The translations under genes and the position numbers were made by a program. A DNA stretch of 64,000 bases from Roseobacter weihaiensis (GTDB lineage: Bacteria > Pseudomonadota > Alphaproteobacteria > Rhodobacterales > Rhodobacteraceae), in the NCBI RefSeq assembly GCF_020622345.1, contig NZ_JACNMO010000018.1, forward strand, positions 1-64,000, written 5' to 3'. Position 1 is the first letter of the stretch. Each line of letters begins with the position of its first letter. The notes below the pieces were generated by a model. That model searched no databases. It was not told where the DNA came from and saw only the letters and a program-made list of their open reading frames with translations. Of this stretch, positions 1 through 8,573 are shown piece after piece.

Positions 1-130
1 CGGCTCGATCCTCCCGTAGCTTGGCCTGCACCCGGCGTTTGGCATCAAGCCCGCATACTTCTTGCGCCAGTTGTAGAATGTCGCCTCAGCAATTCCGGCT
101 TTGCGACACACCTCCGCGAGGCTGGTGAAC
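1..130 (-). mobile_element. IS3-type transposase OrfA fragment
   Basis: The reverse strand encodes an uninterrupted peptide containing AEVCRKAGIAEATFYNWRKK, the helix-turn-helix region typical of IS3-family OrfA proteins. It runs off the left edge of the window. On its N-terminal side the same frame continues directly into aldehyde dehydrogenase sequence, so this is a chimeric junction and not an intact insertion sequence. The exact junction, near 125-150, cannot be fixed by eye. Confidence 0.6.
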
Positions 131-616
131 CGCATTGCGTCAAGAGCGCCTTGTACCGCCCAGTCGTGATCGGCGTCCTCGAACACGATGCACAGGCTAT
201 TGCCGCCGAATTCCAGACTGACTGGCAAGATCCGGTCGGTCGCGGCACTCATGATGGCGCGTGCCGTCGCCGTTGATCCGGTAAAGGTCACCTTGTCGAT
301 ATCGGGATGCGAGGCAAGCACGGCGCCCGCCTCCTCCCCGCAGCCCGCGACCATGTTCAGCACCCTTGGCGGAAGCAGGTCCGCAATTATCTCGATCAGG
401 CGGATAAAGCAAAGCGACGCTTCTTCGGGCGGTTTTGATCACAACCGTGTTGCCCATCACGAGCGCTGGCGCAAATTTCAGCGTTGCAAGGCCCAAAGGC
501 GCGTTCCACGGCGTGATTGCCGCGACGACCCCGTAAGGTTCACGCCACGCCATGTTCAAATTGCTCGGGTCCTGCGAAAAGGTCTTGCCTTTCATCTCAC
601 TCGCGATCCGTCGCAA
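131..616 (-). pseudogene. Aldehyde dehydrogenase fragment, frameshifted and truncated
   Basis: The first part reads as an NAD(P)-dependent aldehyde dehydrogenase, with the stretch GVVAAITPWNAPLGLATLKF followed by APALVMGNTVVIK. The frame then breaks near 410-430. The homology continues in another frame with a segment starting at LPPRVLNMVAG, then DKVTFTGST and LEFGGNSLCIVFEDAD, which match the cofactor-binding and general-base regions of the family. The catalytic cysteine region is gone because the reading frame runs into the OrfA fragment. It cannot make an active enzyme. Confidence 0.7.
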
Positions 617-798
617 ACACCGCGTCTTACACTCTCATCAAAGATATAGCGCCCTGACGTAGAATCCGCATAAAAATCAATTTCAGTGTTCAGGCCACCA
701 AGCGAGACACCGACAAACAAACCAACACCAAAAAGAACGACCGAGATCAAAGCCGTCGTGACAGCTCATATCGATAGCTTCTTCAAAAACTCCATCAT
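617..798 (-). pseudogene. Remnant of a small membrane-anchored protein
   Basis: Starting at an ATG at 798 the reverse strand reads about ten residues, a TGA stop, and then in the same frame a hydrophobic segment containing ALISVVLFGVGLFVGVSLGG, before ending close to the aldehyde dehydrogenase remnant. The single interrupting stop and strong hydrophobic run suggest a decayed signal-anchor protein. The family is not recognisable. Confidence 0.3.
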
Positions 799-1096
799 GC
801 CTTAAGACTGGTGAAGCACACCGGCCCCGCAAGGCTTTTCAGCCCTGCGATATTTGAGTTCTACGGGCTGCTAAGCCTTGCTACCATCGCGCCCCGTGGT
901 GACATTCCTGCTTTGCACAGCAAGTGACATTTCTACTTGCTTGCAACAAGGTATTGCACCGGGGTGCGCGGTACTTTTAAGTGTGAATTCTATTATAAAA
1001 CAATTAGTTATCTAATAGGAGTTTATTGCATGGGAGCCGTCTACACGCAACTTGCGCATCAGTGAGCGGCCCCATTTGGATGGTCCAAATTGAAAG
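799..1096. other. Gene-free scar between element remnants
   Basis: About 300 bases with no convincing reading frame on either strand and no recognisable RNA or repeat. It is more AT-rich around 980-1020 than its surroundings. It separates two mobile-element wrecks and is probably residual insertion debris. Confidence 0.4.
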
Positions 1097-1290
1097 TTAG
1101 TGCATCGTTGGCCTCTGGTCCATAGGGACGACGGCATCCGGAGCCGGTGGGCGGCGGTAGCCCAGAGCACTGTGTGGTCGTTTGGTTTCGTAATCGAGCT
1201 TCCAGCCTTCGATAGTGATCTGGGCCTGGCGAAACGAATAGAAGATTTCACCGTTCAGGAATTCATCCCGCATCCGCCCATTGATGGGGA
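1097..1290 (-). pseudogene. IS3-type transposase OrfB (integrase) C-terminal fragment
   Basis: The reverse-strand peptide contains NGRMRDEFLNGEIFYSFRQA and then YETKRPHSALGYRRPPAP, the hallmark C-terminal end of IS3-family OrfB integrases, including the final catalytic-region helix and the RPHSALGY motif. The N-terminal two thirds, with the first two acidic catalytic residues, are missing. The upstream end abuts the 5' flank of an IS110 fragment, which suggests that the second element inserted into the first and was later deleted. Confidence 0.75.
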
Positions 1291-1352
1291 AGACGGCCAC
1301 GCACCTGAGAAGGGACCGTATGATTGTCTCACATAGCAGGAGGAGCTTTCCC

Positions 1353-1673
1353 ATGACCCCAACGACCGTTGGTCTTGATCTGGCCAAGAATGTTTTTCAT
1401 GTCCATGTCGCCGATGCATTGGGTAGCACGATTGATAGCAAGAGCCTCACGCGCTGAGAGCTGCTGCCGCCTTTCTTTAGGGCGGTACCGCTTTGCTTAG
1501 GTGGCACTGAGGCTTGTGCGACGGCTCATAGCTGGGCGCGTCAATTGGTGGTGCTTAGCCATGATGTTCGCCTGATCCCTCCTGGTTACGTCAAACCTTA
1601 TGTACGGCGCGGCGCAAAGAATGATGCCGCCGATGCCGCTGCCATCTGCGAAGCAGTGACCCGAAACCGATAA
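1353..1673 (+). pseudogene. IS110-family transposase N-terminal fragment with in-frame stop
   Basis: The ATG at 1353 follows a GGAGGAG ribosome site and reads TTVGLDLAKNVFHVHVAD, the DEDD-type N-terminus of IS110-family transposases. A TGA at 1455 interrupts the frame. The same frame then continues through LSHDVRLIPPGYVKPYVRR and GAKNDAADAAAICEAVTR, a diagnostic IS110 block. It ends at TAA 1671, far short of the family length of roughly 300-400 residues. The element is dead. Confidence 0.8.
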
Positions 1674-1735
1674 CGCTTGAATGGTGTTGCACTAGGAACA
1701 AGATATCCTTTCACAACCAGCTTCGCAAAACTCTG

Positions 1736-2758
1736 CTAGCTAATGCCAAAATCCCCATTCGCGCTGGACAGAGCGTCTGCAGCCTGGACGTGGCCCGTGA
1801 CGGTGCCCCTAGAATCACGCAGCTTGGGGCGCGCAAGATCCGCCAAGGCGGTCACCTCCCCCTCATCCAGAATGCCCAGGCCTTTCAGAATTGCGACCAA
1901 AGCCGGCATCCTGGCACGGGAGTTCCCATCGGCCACTTTGAACGCAATCGCCAGCCCATCCTGCTCAAGGAACGCCAACAGAAATGCCTCAGCACCACCT
2001 TTGAACACAACCCGGCCCTTGGTGGCCGCGACCATTTCGGTCATCGGATGTGCTGTGCCGGAGGCGTACTCCGGATGCGCCCGCATCGCAGCCAGAAGCC
2101 GCCCGGTGGCCAGTCTGCGCTGGTCCCCCCCTTTGCCCGCCACAAAACGTGCGCCGATCCTCGCCGCGTCGCCGACGGAGAGAGCCGGTGTCGGCAAGGT
2201 GCACCCATCGACCCCCCAATTCGGGACAGAGACGCCGAATTGTTCCAACGTCTCGGCATAGGCCCGCTGCGTGGGATGGTCCGGCTCCTTATAACCCTCG
2301 ATTGAATGACCACAATGACGGCAGACTGTCAGGAACCCGGTGTGCTTGCCCGAGCAGTTATGATGGACCGGGTCAGGCTGGATGCCAGCCGCAATCATCG
2401 CATGTTGCGTGCCGATGTGGTTGGGGTAATCCGGGCCGCAGGCAAGGCCATCGGGTGTGCAATCGAGCGTCTTCAGCCAGTCGTAGACCAGTTCGGTGTG
2501 ACGCGCCTCGCCGCGATGCGACGCGCAGGCGAGCGCCAGATGGCGCGGGGTCAGGCCATAGGCGTCCGCAGCACCTGTCTCGATCAGCGGCAGCGCCTGA
2601 AACGGTTTCATCGATGAGCGGGGATAGGTGATGGTGGAGATATCTCCCCAGCCTTCGATCACCTCGCCCTGAGCGTTTGACACGGCAGCCACGCCCCAAT
2701 GACGGCTTTCCAGCACGCCGCACCGCCAAACCTCGGCCAGTTCTGCAAAGTCTTTCAT
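1736..2758 (-). CDS. L-asparaginase of the Rhizobium-type (asparaginase II) family
   Basis: Predicted to hydrolyse L-asparagine to aspartate and ammonia. The sequence matches the short PF06089-type asparaginases, with blocks YPRSSMKPFQALPLIETGAA, LALACASHRGE, HNCSGKHTGFL and GVDGCTLPTPALS, and a late GGAEAFLLA region. It belongs to the family unrelated to E. coli AnsB. About 340 residues from the chosen start is the usual length. The start MKDFAELAEVW at 2758 gives a family-like N-terminus; an ATG at 2779 adds seven residues, and the open frame reaches 2893, into the divergent gene. It faces away from the aminotransferase gene and shares its promoter region. There is no signal peptide, so it is cytoplasmic. 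Confidence 0.85.
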   Translation of the reverse strand: MKDFAELAEVWRCGVLESRHWGVAAVSNAQGEVIEGWGDISTITYPRSSMKPFQALPLIETGAADAYGLTPRHLALACASHRGEARHTELVYDWLKTLDCTPDGLACGPDYPNHIGTQHAMIAAGIQPDPVHHNCSGKHTGFLTVCRHCGHSIEGYKEPDHPTQRAYAETLEQFGVSVPNWGVDGCTLPTPALSVGDAARIGARFVAGKGGDQRRLATGRLLAAMRAHPEYASGTAHPMTEMVAATKGRVVFKGGAEAFLLAFLEQDGLAIAFKVADGNSRARMPALVAILKGLGILDEGEVTALADLARPKLRDSRGTVTGHVQAADALSSANGDFGIS

Positions 2759-2891
2759 GAAAACCCCGTTCTTTTCCATGACCCTAGTGAACAAGACGCG
2801 CGGAGGCGAAAAGATAAAACGCCTGTAGTCATGCCAAAACGGCATCGCTGCATGGCTTCCCCTGATACGGGCTTTGCCTATGATCGGGTGC

Positions 2892-4079
2892 ATGACACAT
2901 CCCCCCGTCCACCCGATCGCGCTGGCCTGGCGCAGCCCGTATCCCGCCGCTGAACGCCAGATCTATCTCAACATCGGGTCTCGGGGGATCATCTCGACCG
3001 CGGCGAAAGCCGCTGCCGAGCGGATGATCGAGGGGCATTGGCTGGCCAATATGTCGAAGGCGGAGCGGGTGCCGATGAAGCAGGGCTGCCGTGAGAAATT
3101 CGCGCGGCTGATCCGCGCGGCAGGGCCGGAAGAAGTCGCGATCCTCAAGAATGTCTCCGAGGGTATCAACCACGTGGCCACTGCCATCGACTGGCGGGAC
3201 GGCGACAATGTGGTCCTGACGCCCGAGCTGGAGCATGGCAACAACATCTACGCCTGGATGGCGCTGCGCGCGAAAGGCGTGGAGTTGCGTGAGATTGACC
3301 ATGTGGGCGGTCATATTGACCCGGCCCGGATGATCGCCGCGATTGATGACAGAACCCGGCTGGTCACAGCGGCCTCGGTGACCTTCACGCCGGGTTTCCG
3401 CACTGATCTGGCCGCGATTGGCCGCGCGGCGCGGGCGGTGGATGCGTTTTTTATGATCGATGCGGTGCAAAGCTGCGGCATTCTGGATCTGAACGTAGAC
3501 GAGGTCATGGCCGACGGGGTGGCCGTGTCGACGTCCAAGGGGTTGCTGGGGGTAATGGGTCTTGGCTTTCTTTATGTCCGCACGGACTGGCTGGACCGGT
3601 TGCACCCGGCCTTTGTGGCGCGCCATTCGATCCATTCCACCGGGCATGAGAGCGAATATGAGGGAGCGGATTTCGACTATGCACCGGATGCGACGCGGTT
3701 TGAGATCGGCAACTACAACTGGACTGGGATCGCCGTGTCCGATGTCGCCCTTGGCGAGCTGCTGGATATCGGGGTGCCGATTATCGAACGTCACGCTCTC
3801 GGCCTGGCGGATACCCTGCGGGACGGTCTGCAGGGTCTGGGGCTGACGGTTGCCACAACAAAAGACCCCGACCGGCGGTCGCATCTGGTGACGGTGGGAG
3901 AAATGGGCGCTGGCGACACCTATACGACGGGCGACGAAAGGCTGAACCAGATCGCGGCGGCGTTGACCGAGGGCGATGTGAAATTTACCATCCGACGCGG
4001 GATGCTGCGCTTTGGCTTCCATCTTTATAACGACATGACGGATGTGTCGCAGGTGTTGGAGATTATAAGATCAGCCTGA
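2892..4079 (+). CDS. Class V aminotransferase-fold PLP enzyme
   Basis: A 395-residue fold-type I PLP enzyme of the cysteine desulfurase/isopenicillin-N-epimerase group. Visible features are NVSEGINHVATAIDWRDGD near the cofactor phosphate region, FFMIDAVQSCG with the aspartate that contacts the pyridine nitrogen, and STSKGLLGVMG with the Schiff-base lysine. No cysteine lies in the loop position expected of a true SufS/NifS, so another substrate is likely. I chose the start at MTHPPVHPI; an ATG at 2874 adds six residues. The next gene, another PLP enzyme, starts 11 bases downstream, and a peptide importer lies convergently beside it, which suggests amino acid catabolism. The exact reaction is unknown. 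Confidence 0.8.
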   Translation: MTHPPVHPIALAWRSPYPAAERQIYLNIGSRGIISTAAKAAAERMIEGHWLANMSKAERVPMKQGCREKFARLIRAAGPEEVAILKNVSEGINHVATAIDWRDGDNVVLTPELEHGNNIYAWMALRAKGVELREIDHVGGHIDPARMIAAIDDRTRLVTAASVTFTPGFRTDLAAIGRAARAVDAFFMIDAVQSCGILDLNVDEVMADGVAVSTSKGLLGVMGLGFLYVRTDWLDRLHPAFVARHSIHSTGHESEYEGADFDYAPDATRFEIGNYNWTGIAVSDVALGELLDIGVPIIERHALGLADTLRDGLQGLGLTVATTKDPDRRSHLVTVGEMGAGDTYTTGDERLNQIAAALTEGDVKFTIRRGMLRFGFHLYNDMTDVSQVLEIIRSA

Positions 4080-4090
4080 ACTATCACCAG

Positions 4091-5161
4091 ATGGAGACGC
4101 CGGCGCTGATCCTCGATATCGACAGGCTCAGTGCCAATGCCGAGCGGATGCTGACCCATTGCGCGGACCTTGGCATCACGCTGCGCCCCCATGTCAAAAC
4201 GCCGAAATCTGTCGATGTGGCCCGGCTGGCCACCGGCGGGCGGATGTCTACCATCACGGTCTCGACCCTGGCGGAGGCGGAGCATTTTGCACGGGCCGGG
4301 TTCACAGATATTCTTTATGCGGTGGGCATCACGCCGAACAAGTTCGCACGCGCCTGCCGGATCGGGCCTGGGCTGATGCTGGCGGTGGATTCTGTCGAGA
4401 TGGCTGTGGCGCTGGCCGAAAGCGACCTGCCAAACCCGGTACTGATCGAGATCGATTGCGGCGAGCATCGCGGCGGCCTGCCGGTGACCGACCCGGCGCT
4501 GGAACAGATCGCCCGGGCGCTTGGCCCCCAATTCGAAGGTATCATGAGCCATGCAGGGCACGCCTACGCGACTGATGATCTTGCGATGGTGCGGCAGACG
4601 GCTTTGGCTGAGGCCGATGCGGCGCGACAGGCTGCGGATCGGTTGCGGAAGGGGGGGCTAGCCGTCCCCACAGTGTCCATCGGTTCGACGCCAACGGTTT
4701 TGCACGCGCGCAATTTGAACGGTATCACCGAGCTGCGGGCGGGCATCTATCTGTTCTGCGACCTGTCGCAGGCGGGGCGGAATATCTGCGGGTTCGACGA
4801 CATTGCGCTCACGGTTCTGGCCACCGTGATCGGCCATAACCGCGCGGCGGGCGTGCTCACTGTCGACGCGGGTGCGCTGGCGATGTCCAAGGATATCGGC
4901 GCGGAGGCGCATCTGCCAGATGCCGGATATGGCTGGCTTTGCGATCCGGTCACCCTGGCCCCGCTTGGCCTGTCAATCAAGGTAGTGCATCAGGAGCATG
5001 GCACTGTGCCGGTCCGTGATCCAGGTGCTTATGACCGGCTGCCGATCGGGTCGATGGTGCGCATCCTGCCGGTCCATGCCTGCCTGACCGCCGCCGGGGG
5101 CCATGGGCAATATCATCTGACCGACGGTCGGATCTGGCCGCGGGTTGACGGCTGGACCTGA
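4091..5161 (+). CDS. DSD1-family (alanine-racemase-fold) PLP enzyme
   Basis: A 356-residue fold-type III PLP enzyme of the D-threonine aldolase/D-serine dehydratase (DSD1) family. Evidence: TPALILDIDRLSANAERM at the N-terminus, RPHVKTPKSVDVARL with the PLP lysine, IDCGEHRGGL, a GSTPTV block, and C-terminal HACLTAAGGHGQYHLTDG with the metal-binding His/Cys pattern of this family. It probably cleaves a beta-hydroxy- or D-amino acid. Family N-termini usually extend about ten residues before TPALIL, so the true start may be a few codons upstream at a weak start codon inside the preceding stop region. It is likely co-transcribed with the class V enzyme; its stop abuts the convergent ABC ATPase gene. 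Confidence 0.85.
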   Translation: METPALILDIDRLSANAERMLTHCADLGITLRPHVKTPKSVDVARLATGGRMSTITVSTLAEAEHFARAGFTDILYAVGITPNKFARACRIGPGLMLAVDSVEMAVALAESDLPNPVLIEIDCGEHRGGLPVTDPALEQIARALGPQFEGIMSHAGHAYATDDLAMVRQTALAEADAARQAADRLRKGGLAVPTVSIGSTPTVLHARNLNGITELRAGIYLFCDLSQAGRNICGFDDIALTVLATVIGHNRAAGVLTVDAGALAMSKDIGAEAHLPDAGYGWLCDPVTLAPLGLSIKVVHQEHGTVPVRDPGAYDRLPIGSMVRILPVHACLTAAGGHGQYHLTDGRIWPRVDGWT

Positions 5162-6763
5162 TCAGAGCGCCGACACCGAGGCCAGAAGTGTGCGGGTGTA
5201 ATCCTGCGTCGGGGCGGCGAAGAGTTCCGCTGTCATGCCCGCCTCGACGACCTGCCCGTCCTGCATCACGATTACGCGATCGGCCATTTGCCGAACGACG
5301 CCGAGATCATGGGTGATCAGCAACAACGTCAAATTCAGGCGCCCGCGCAGCCCCTCCAGCAGCGTCAGGATCTGGGCCTGGATGCTTACATCCAGCGCGC
5401 TTGTCGGTTCGTCACAGACGATAATGCGCGGGTTCAGGATCAGAGCGCGCGCAATGGCGACGCGCTGGCGCTGACCGCCTGACATCTGACTGGGGAAGGC
5501 GTGGAAGAACCTTGGCGACAGGCCGGTTTGTTCCATCACCGCGCGGGTACGCTCGGCCCTTTCGGCTCTTGTGCCGATCTCATGGATATCCAGGGGACGC
5601 CGGATGATCTGGCTGACCGACATGCGCGGGTTGAGGGAGCCATAGGGGTCCTGAAAGATCGGTTGCAGCAGGTGTGCGCGGACCTTGTCCGGCACCGATG
5701 CGATATCAGTGCCGTCGAGACGGATGCGCCCCGCTTTCGGGGCCTCCAGCCCCAGAAGCATCCGCGCCAGTGTCGATTTGCCCGAACCGCTTTCGCCGAC
5801 AAAGGCCAGGGTTTCCCCTTCGCTCAGCGTGAAGCTGACATCCTTCACCGCCTCGATTGTGCGAATGGGTGAGAAGAGGCCCCGGCGAAACTTATAGCTC
5901 TGGCTGACCTGCTCGACCTCGATCAGCGCCGTGCCGTCGGGCGGCGGCGGACGGGAATGGGCCTTGGGAAGGCTGTCGATCAAGCGGCGTGTATACTCAT
6001 GCTGCGGCTTGCGCAGAACCGCTTCGGTCCGGCCAGTTTCGATCACTTCGCCCTTCAGCATCACCATCACCCGGTCGGCATGATGGGATAGGACGCCGAA
6101 ATCATGGGTGATCAGGATGACCGCGATCCCCAGCTTTTCACGCATTTCCTTCAACAGATCGAGGATCTGTGCCTGAATCGTCACGTCAAGCGCCGTGGTC
6201 GGCTCATCCGCGATCAGCAGACCGGGGCTGTTCATCAGCGCCATCGCGATCAGGATCCGTTGCCTTTGCCCGCCGGAAAACTGGTGGGGGTATTGGCTGA
6301 ACCGTTCCTCCGGGTCCGGTAGGCCGACCGCGTGGAGCAACTCCAGCGCACGGGTACGGGCCGTGTCATACCTCTGCCCATGCATCGTCATTGCCTCGGT
6401 CAATTGGCGCCCGATGGAATAGACCGGGTTCAGCGATGTCATCGGCTCCTGGAAAATCATCGCCGCTTTGTGCCCGCGAATATCGGCCGAGAGCTGACGG
6501 TCCGACATCGTCAGGATATCAGCGCCGCCAACCTGCATCCGGTCAGCCTCCACCCGCGCGCCGGGCGGCAAAAGCCCCATCAAAGCCAGCGCAGTCATTG
6601 ATTTTCCAGAGCCACTTTCGCCGACAATCCCCAAGGTTTCACGCGGCGACAGCGACAGCGACAGGCCCTTTACGGCCTCCAGTGTGCCGCCCGGCACCGG
6701 CAGCGAGACGGTCAAGTTCTCGATTTCGGCCGTTGGCTGCGACGCGTTGGTCTGCTCGTTCAC
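5162..6763 (-). CDS. Dipeptide/oligopeptide ABC transporter, fused double ATPase (DppD-DppF type)
   Basis: 533 residues with two complete ABC ATPase domains. Each has a Walker A GESGSGKS (about residues 50 and 327), an ABC signature (QFSGGQRQRI and QMSGGQRQRV) and Walker B (LLIADEPTTALD and IIVCDEPTSALD). This equals DppD plus DppF in one chain, which is common in alphaproteobacterial peptide importers. The start codon overlaps the stop of the permease gene by four bases (ATGA), so translation is coupled. It energises import through the two permeases encoded just upstream. Confidence 0.93.
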   Translation of the reverse strand: MNEQTNASQPTAEIENLTVSLPVPGGTLEAVKGLSLSLSPRETLGIVGESGSGKSMTALALMGLLPPGARVEADRMQVGGADILTMSDRQLSADIRGHKAAMIFQEPMTSLNPVYSIGRQLTEAMTMHGQRYDTARTRALELLHAVGLPDPEERFSQYPHQFSGGQRQRILIAMALMNSPGLLIADEPTTALDVTIQAQILDLLKEMREKLGIAVILITHDFGVLSHHADRVMVMLKGEVIETGRTEAVLRKPQHEYTRRLIDSLPKAHSRPPPPDGTALIEVEQVSQSYKFRRGLFSPIRTIEAVKDVSFTLSEGETLAFVGESGSGKSTLARMLLGLEAPKAGRIRLDGTDIASVPDKVRAHLLQPIFQDPYGSLNPRMSVSQIIRRPLDIHEIGTRAERAERTRAVMEQTGLSPRFFHAFPSQMSGGQRQRVAIARALILNPRIIVCDEPTSALDVSIQAQILTLLEGLRGRLNLTLLLITHDLGVVRQMADRVIVMQDGQVVEAGMTAELFAAPTQDYTRTLLASVSAL

Positions 6764-7644
6764 TGGCGCGCCTCCGGCGCTGTCACGTCGCGCAGGCCGT
6801 CGCCCATGAGGTTGACCGCGATCACCAGAAGAAACAACGCCGCCCCCGGGATGATGACCAGCCAGGGTTGGAAGAAAAGCGCATTGCGCCCCTCTGCGAT
6901 CATCAGCCCCCAGGAGGGGGCCGGCGCGGGCACGCCGACGCCCAGGAAGCTGAGCGTTGCCTCGGCCAGGATCGCCTTGCCGAATTCAAAGGTGTAGATC
7001 ACAATGATGTGGGAGGTGACATTGGGCAGCACATCGTGGGTGATGATCGGCATTGGCGAGGCGCCAAGCGCGCGCGAGGCCTGTACGAATTCCATCTCGC
7101 GGACCCGCATCGTGGCGGCGCGGGTGACCACCAGAAACAGGTTCCAGTGCAGAACGCCAACGACGCAGATCACCACAAGCGTTGATGGTCCGATGATGAA
7201 GACCAGCGCCATGGCCAGCAGGATCGTGGGCATGGCCAGCTGGCAGGCCAGAAGGAAACTGACGAACCGGTCCACACGACCGCCCCAATAACCCGCCGCC
7301 AGCCCCAGGGTGACGCCAATGCAGCAGCCGATGGTGGATGCGCCAACGCCGACAATCACCGAGATCCGCGTGCCGTAAAGCAGCCGCGCAAGGTAGTCGC
7401 GCCCCAGATGATCGGTGCCAAACGGATGGGTCCAATTGCCCCCGGCCCAGACTGGCGGCACCATGCGGTTGGCGATGTTCTGGGTGGCGTAATCATAAGG
7501 CGTGAGCAGTGGCGCGAAAACCGCCAGCAGCATGAAGATCACCACCACCACACCGCCAAAGACGATCCCCTTGTGATGACGCATCCGACGCAGCGTCGCC
7601 CGCAACGGAGGCTCGCCTTCGAGGTCAAGATCAACTGCGCTCAT
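6760..7644 (-). CDS. Peptide ABC transporter permease (DppC type)
   Basis: 294 residues. A cytoplasmic N-terminal tail is followed by a first membrane helix (GIVFGGVVVVIFMLLAVFAP), the family's extracytoplasmic segment with HPFGTDHLGRDYLARLLYG, and a BPD_transp_1 domain containing the EAA-like loop ASRALGASPMPIITHDVLPN. The open frame extends far upstream, but the ATG at 7644 overlaps the DppB stop by one base and gives the normal DppC length. It is one half of the membrane channel of the importer. Confidence 0.92.
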   Translation of the reverse strand: MSAVDLDLEGEPPLRATLRRMRHHKGIVFGGVVVVIFMLLAVFAPLLTPYDYATQNIANRMVPPVWAGGNWTHPFGTDHLGRDYLARLLYGTRISVIVGVGASTIGCCIGVTLGLAAGYWGGRVDRFVSFLLACQLAMPTILLAMALVFIIGPSTLVVICVVGVLHWNLFLVVTRAATMRVREMEFVQASRALGASPMPIITHDVLPNVTSHIIVIYTFEFGKAILAEATLSFLGVGVPAPAPSWGLMIAEGRNALFFQPWLVIIPGAALFLLVIAVNLMGDGLRDVTAPEARQ

Positions 7645-8561
7645 CAGGCAAGCCGGATGCGTGGGTCGAGCCACGCGTTCAGGAGGTCTGCCAGCAGGTT
7701 GGCAAAGACGAAGAACATCGCAAACAGGAACAGAAGCGACTGGACCACCGGCACATCCCCGATCAGCACGCTTTGGACCGCAAGCCGCCCGATGCCGTTG
7801 ATGGCAAAAACCGTCTCGGTGACGATGGCGCCGCCCAGTTTCTCGCCAAATTGCACCGCCAGCACGCTGACCACCGGCAACAGCGCATTGCGCATCGCGT
7901 GACGAAACAGCAGCGCGCCACCCCGATACCCCTTGGCACGGGCAGCGCGGATATAGTCGGTGCCCATCACTTCCAGCAACCCGGTGCGGGTCAGCCGCAT
8001 GATCGCCGGAACCGAGGAGAGGCCCAGAACAAAGGCCGGCAGGATGAAATGCCAGATCGTGTTGTTGCCCGAGACCGGAAAGATCGGCCATGTGACCGCC
8101 AGAAGCAGGATCGCCATCATCCCCAGCCAGAAATTCGGGATCGCCTGTGCGGCCACCGCAATCGAGAGCGCGATCCGGTCGATCAGCGTATTGGGGTTCA
8201 TTGCGGCCAGCACGCCAAGCGGGATTGCCACCAGGATCGTCACCGTCAGCGACATGCCCGCCAGCAACAATGTGACCGGGAAGTGACGCGCCACAAGTTC
8301 GGCCACCGGCAACCGCCAATGGACGCTTTCGCCAAAATCACCCCGGAAAAAGCTGACCAGCCAGTTATAGTATTGAAGGTAAAGCGGGCGGTCGAAACCA
8401 TAAAGCGCCCGCAGCCGTTCGATCTCTTCGGTTGTCGCCTCCTCGCCGGCCATGGTGACGGCGGGGTCGGTGGCAAAGTTGAGCAGGAGGAACGCCACCA
8501 GCGAGATGGTAAACCCCACGGAGAGCGCCAGCCCGCATCGTCTGAGAATATACTCAAGCAC
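7644..8561 (-). CDS. Peptide ABC transporter permease (DppB type)
   Basis: 305 residues beginning MLEYILRRCGLALSVGFTIS, the classical DppB N-terminal helix. It has RLRALYGFDRPLYLQYYNWL and GDFGESVHWRLPVAELV in the periplasmic loop, about six membrane helices, and the EAA loop AARAKGYRGGALLFRHAMRN. It lies 12 bases after the binding-protein gene and overlaps the DppC gene by one base. It pairs with DppC to form the channel. Confidence 0.93.
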   Translation of the reverse strand: MLEYILRRCGLALSVGFTISLVAFLLLNFATDPAVTMAGEEATTEEIERLRALYGFDRPLYLQYYNWLVSFFRGDFGESVHWRLPVAELVARHFPVTLLLAGMSLTVTILVAIPLGVLAAMNPNTLIDRIALSIAVAAQAIPNFWLGMMAILLLAVTWPIFPVSGNNTIWHFILPAFVLGLSSVPAIMRLTRTGLLEVMGTDYIRAARAKGYRGGALLFRHAMRNALLPVVSVLAVQFGEKLGGAIVTETVFAINGIGRLAVQSVLIGDVPVVQSLLFLFAMFFVFANLLADLLNAWLDPRIRLA

Positions 8562-8573
8562 TTGGCTCAGACC

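Noticed and set aside
2829-4022. 397-residue open frame on the minus strand
   Set aside because: Antisense to the class V PLP enzyme, whose motifs are clear; no ribosome site or homology.
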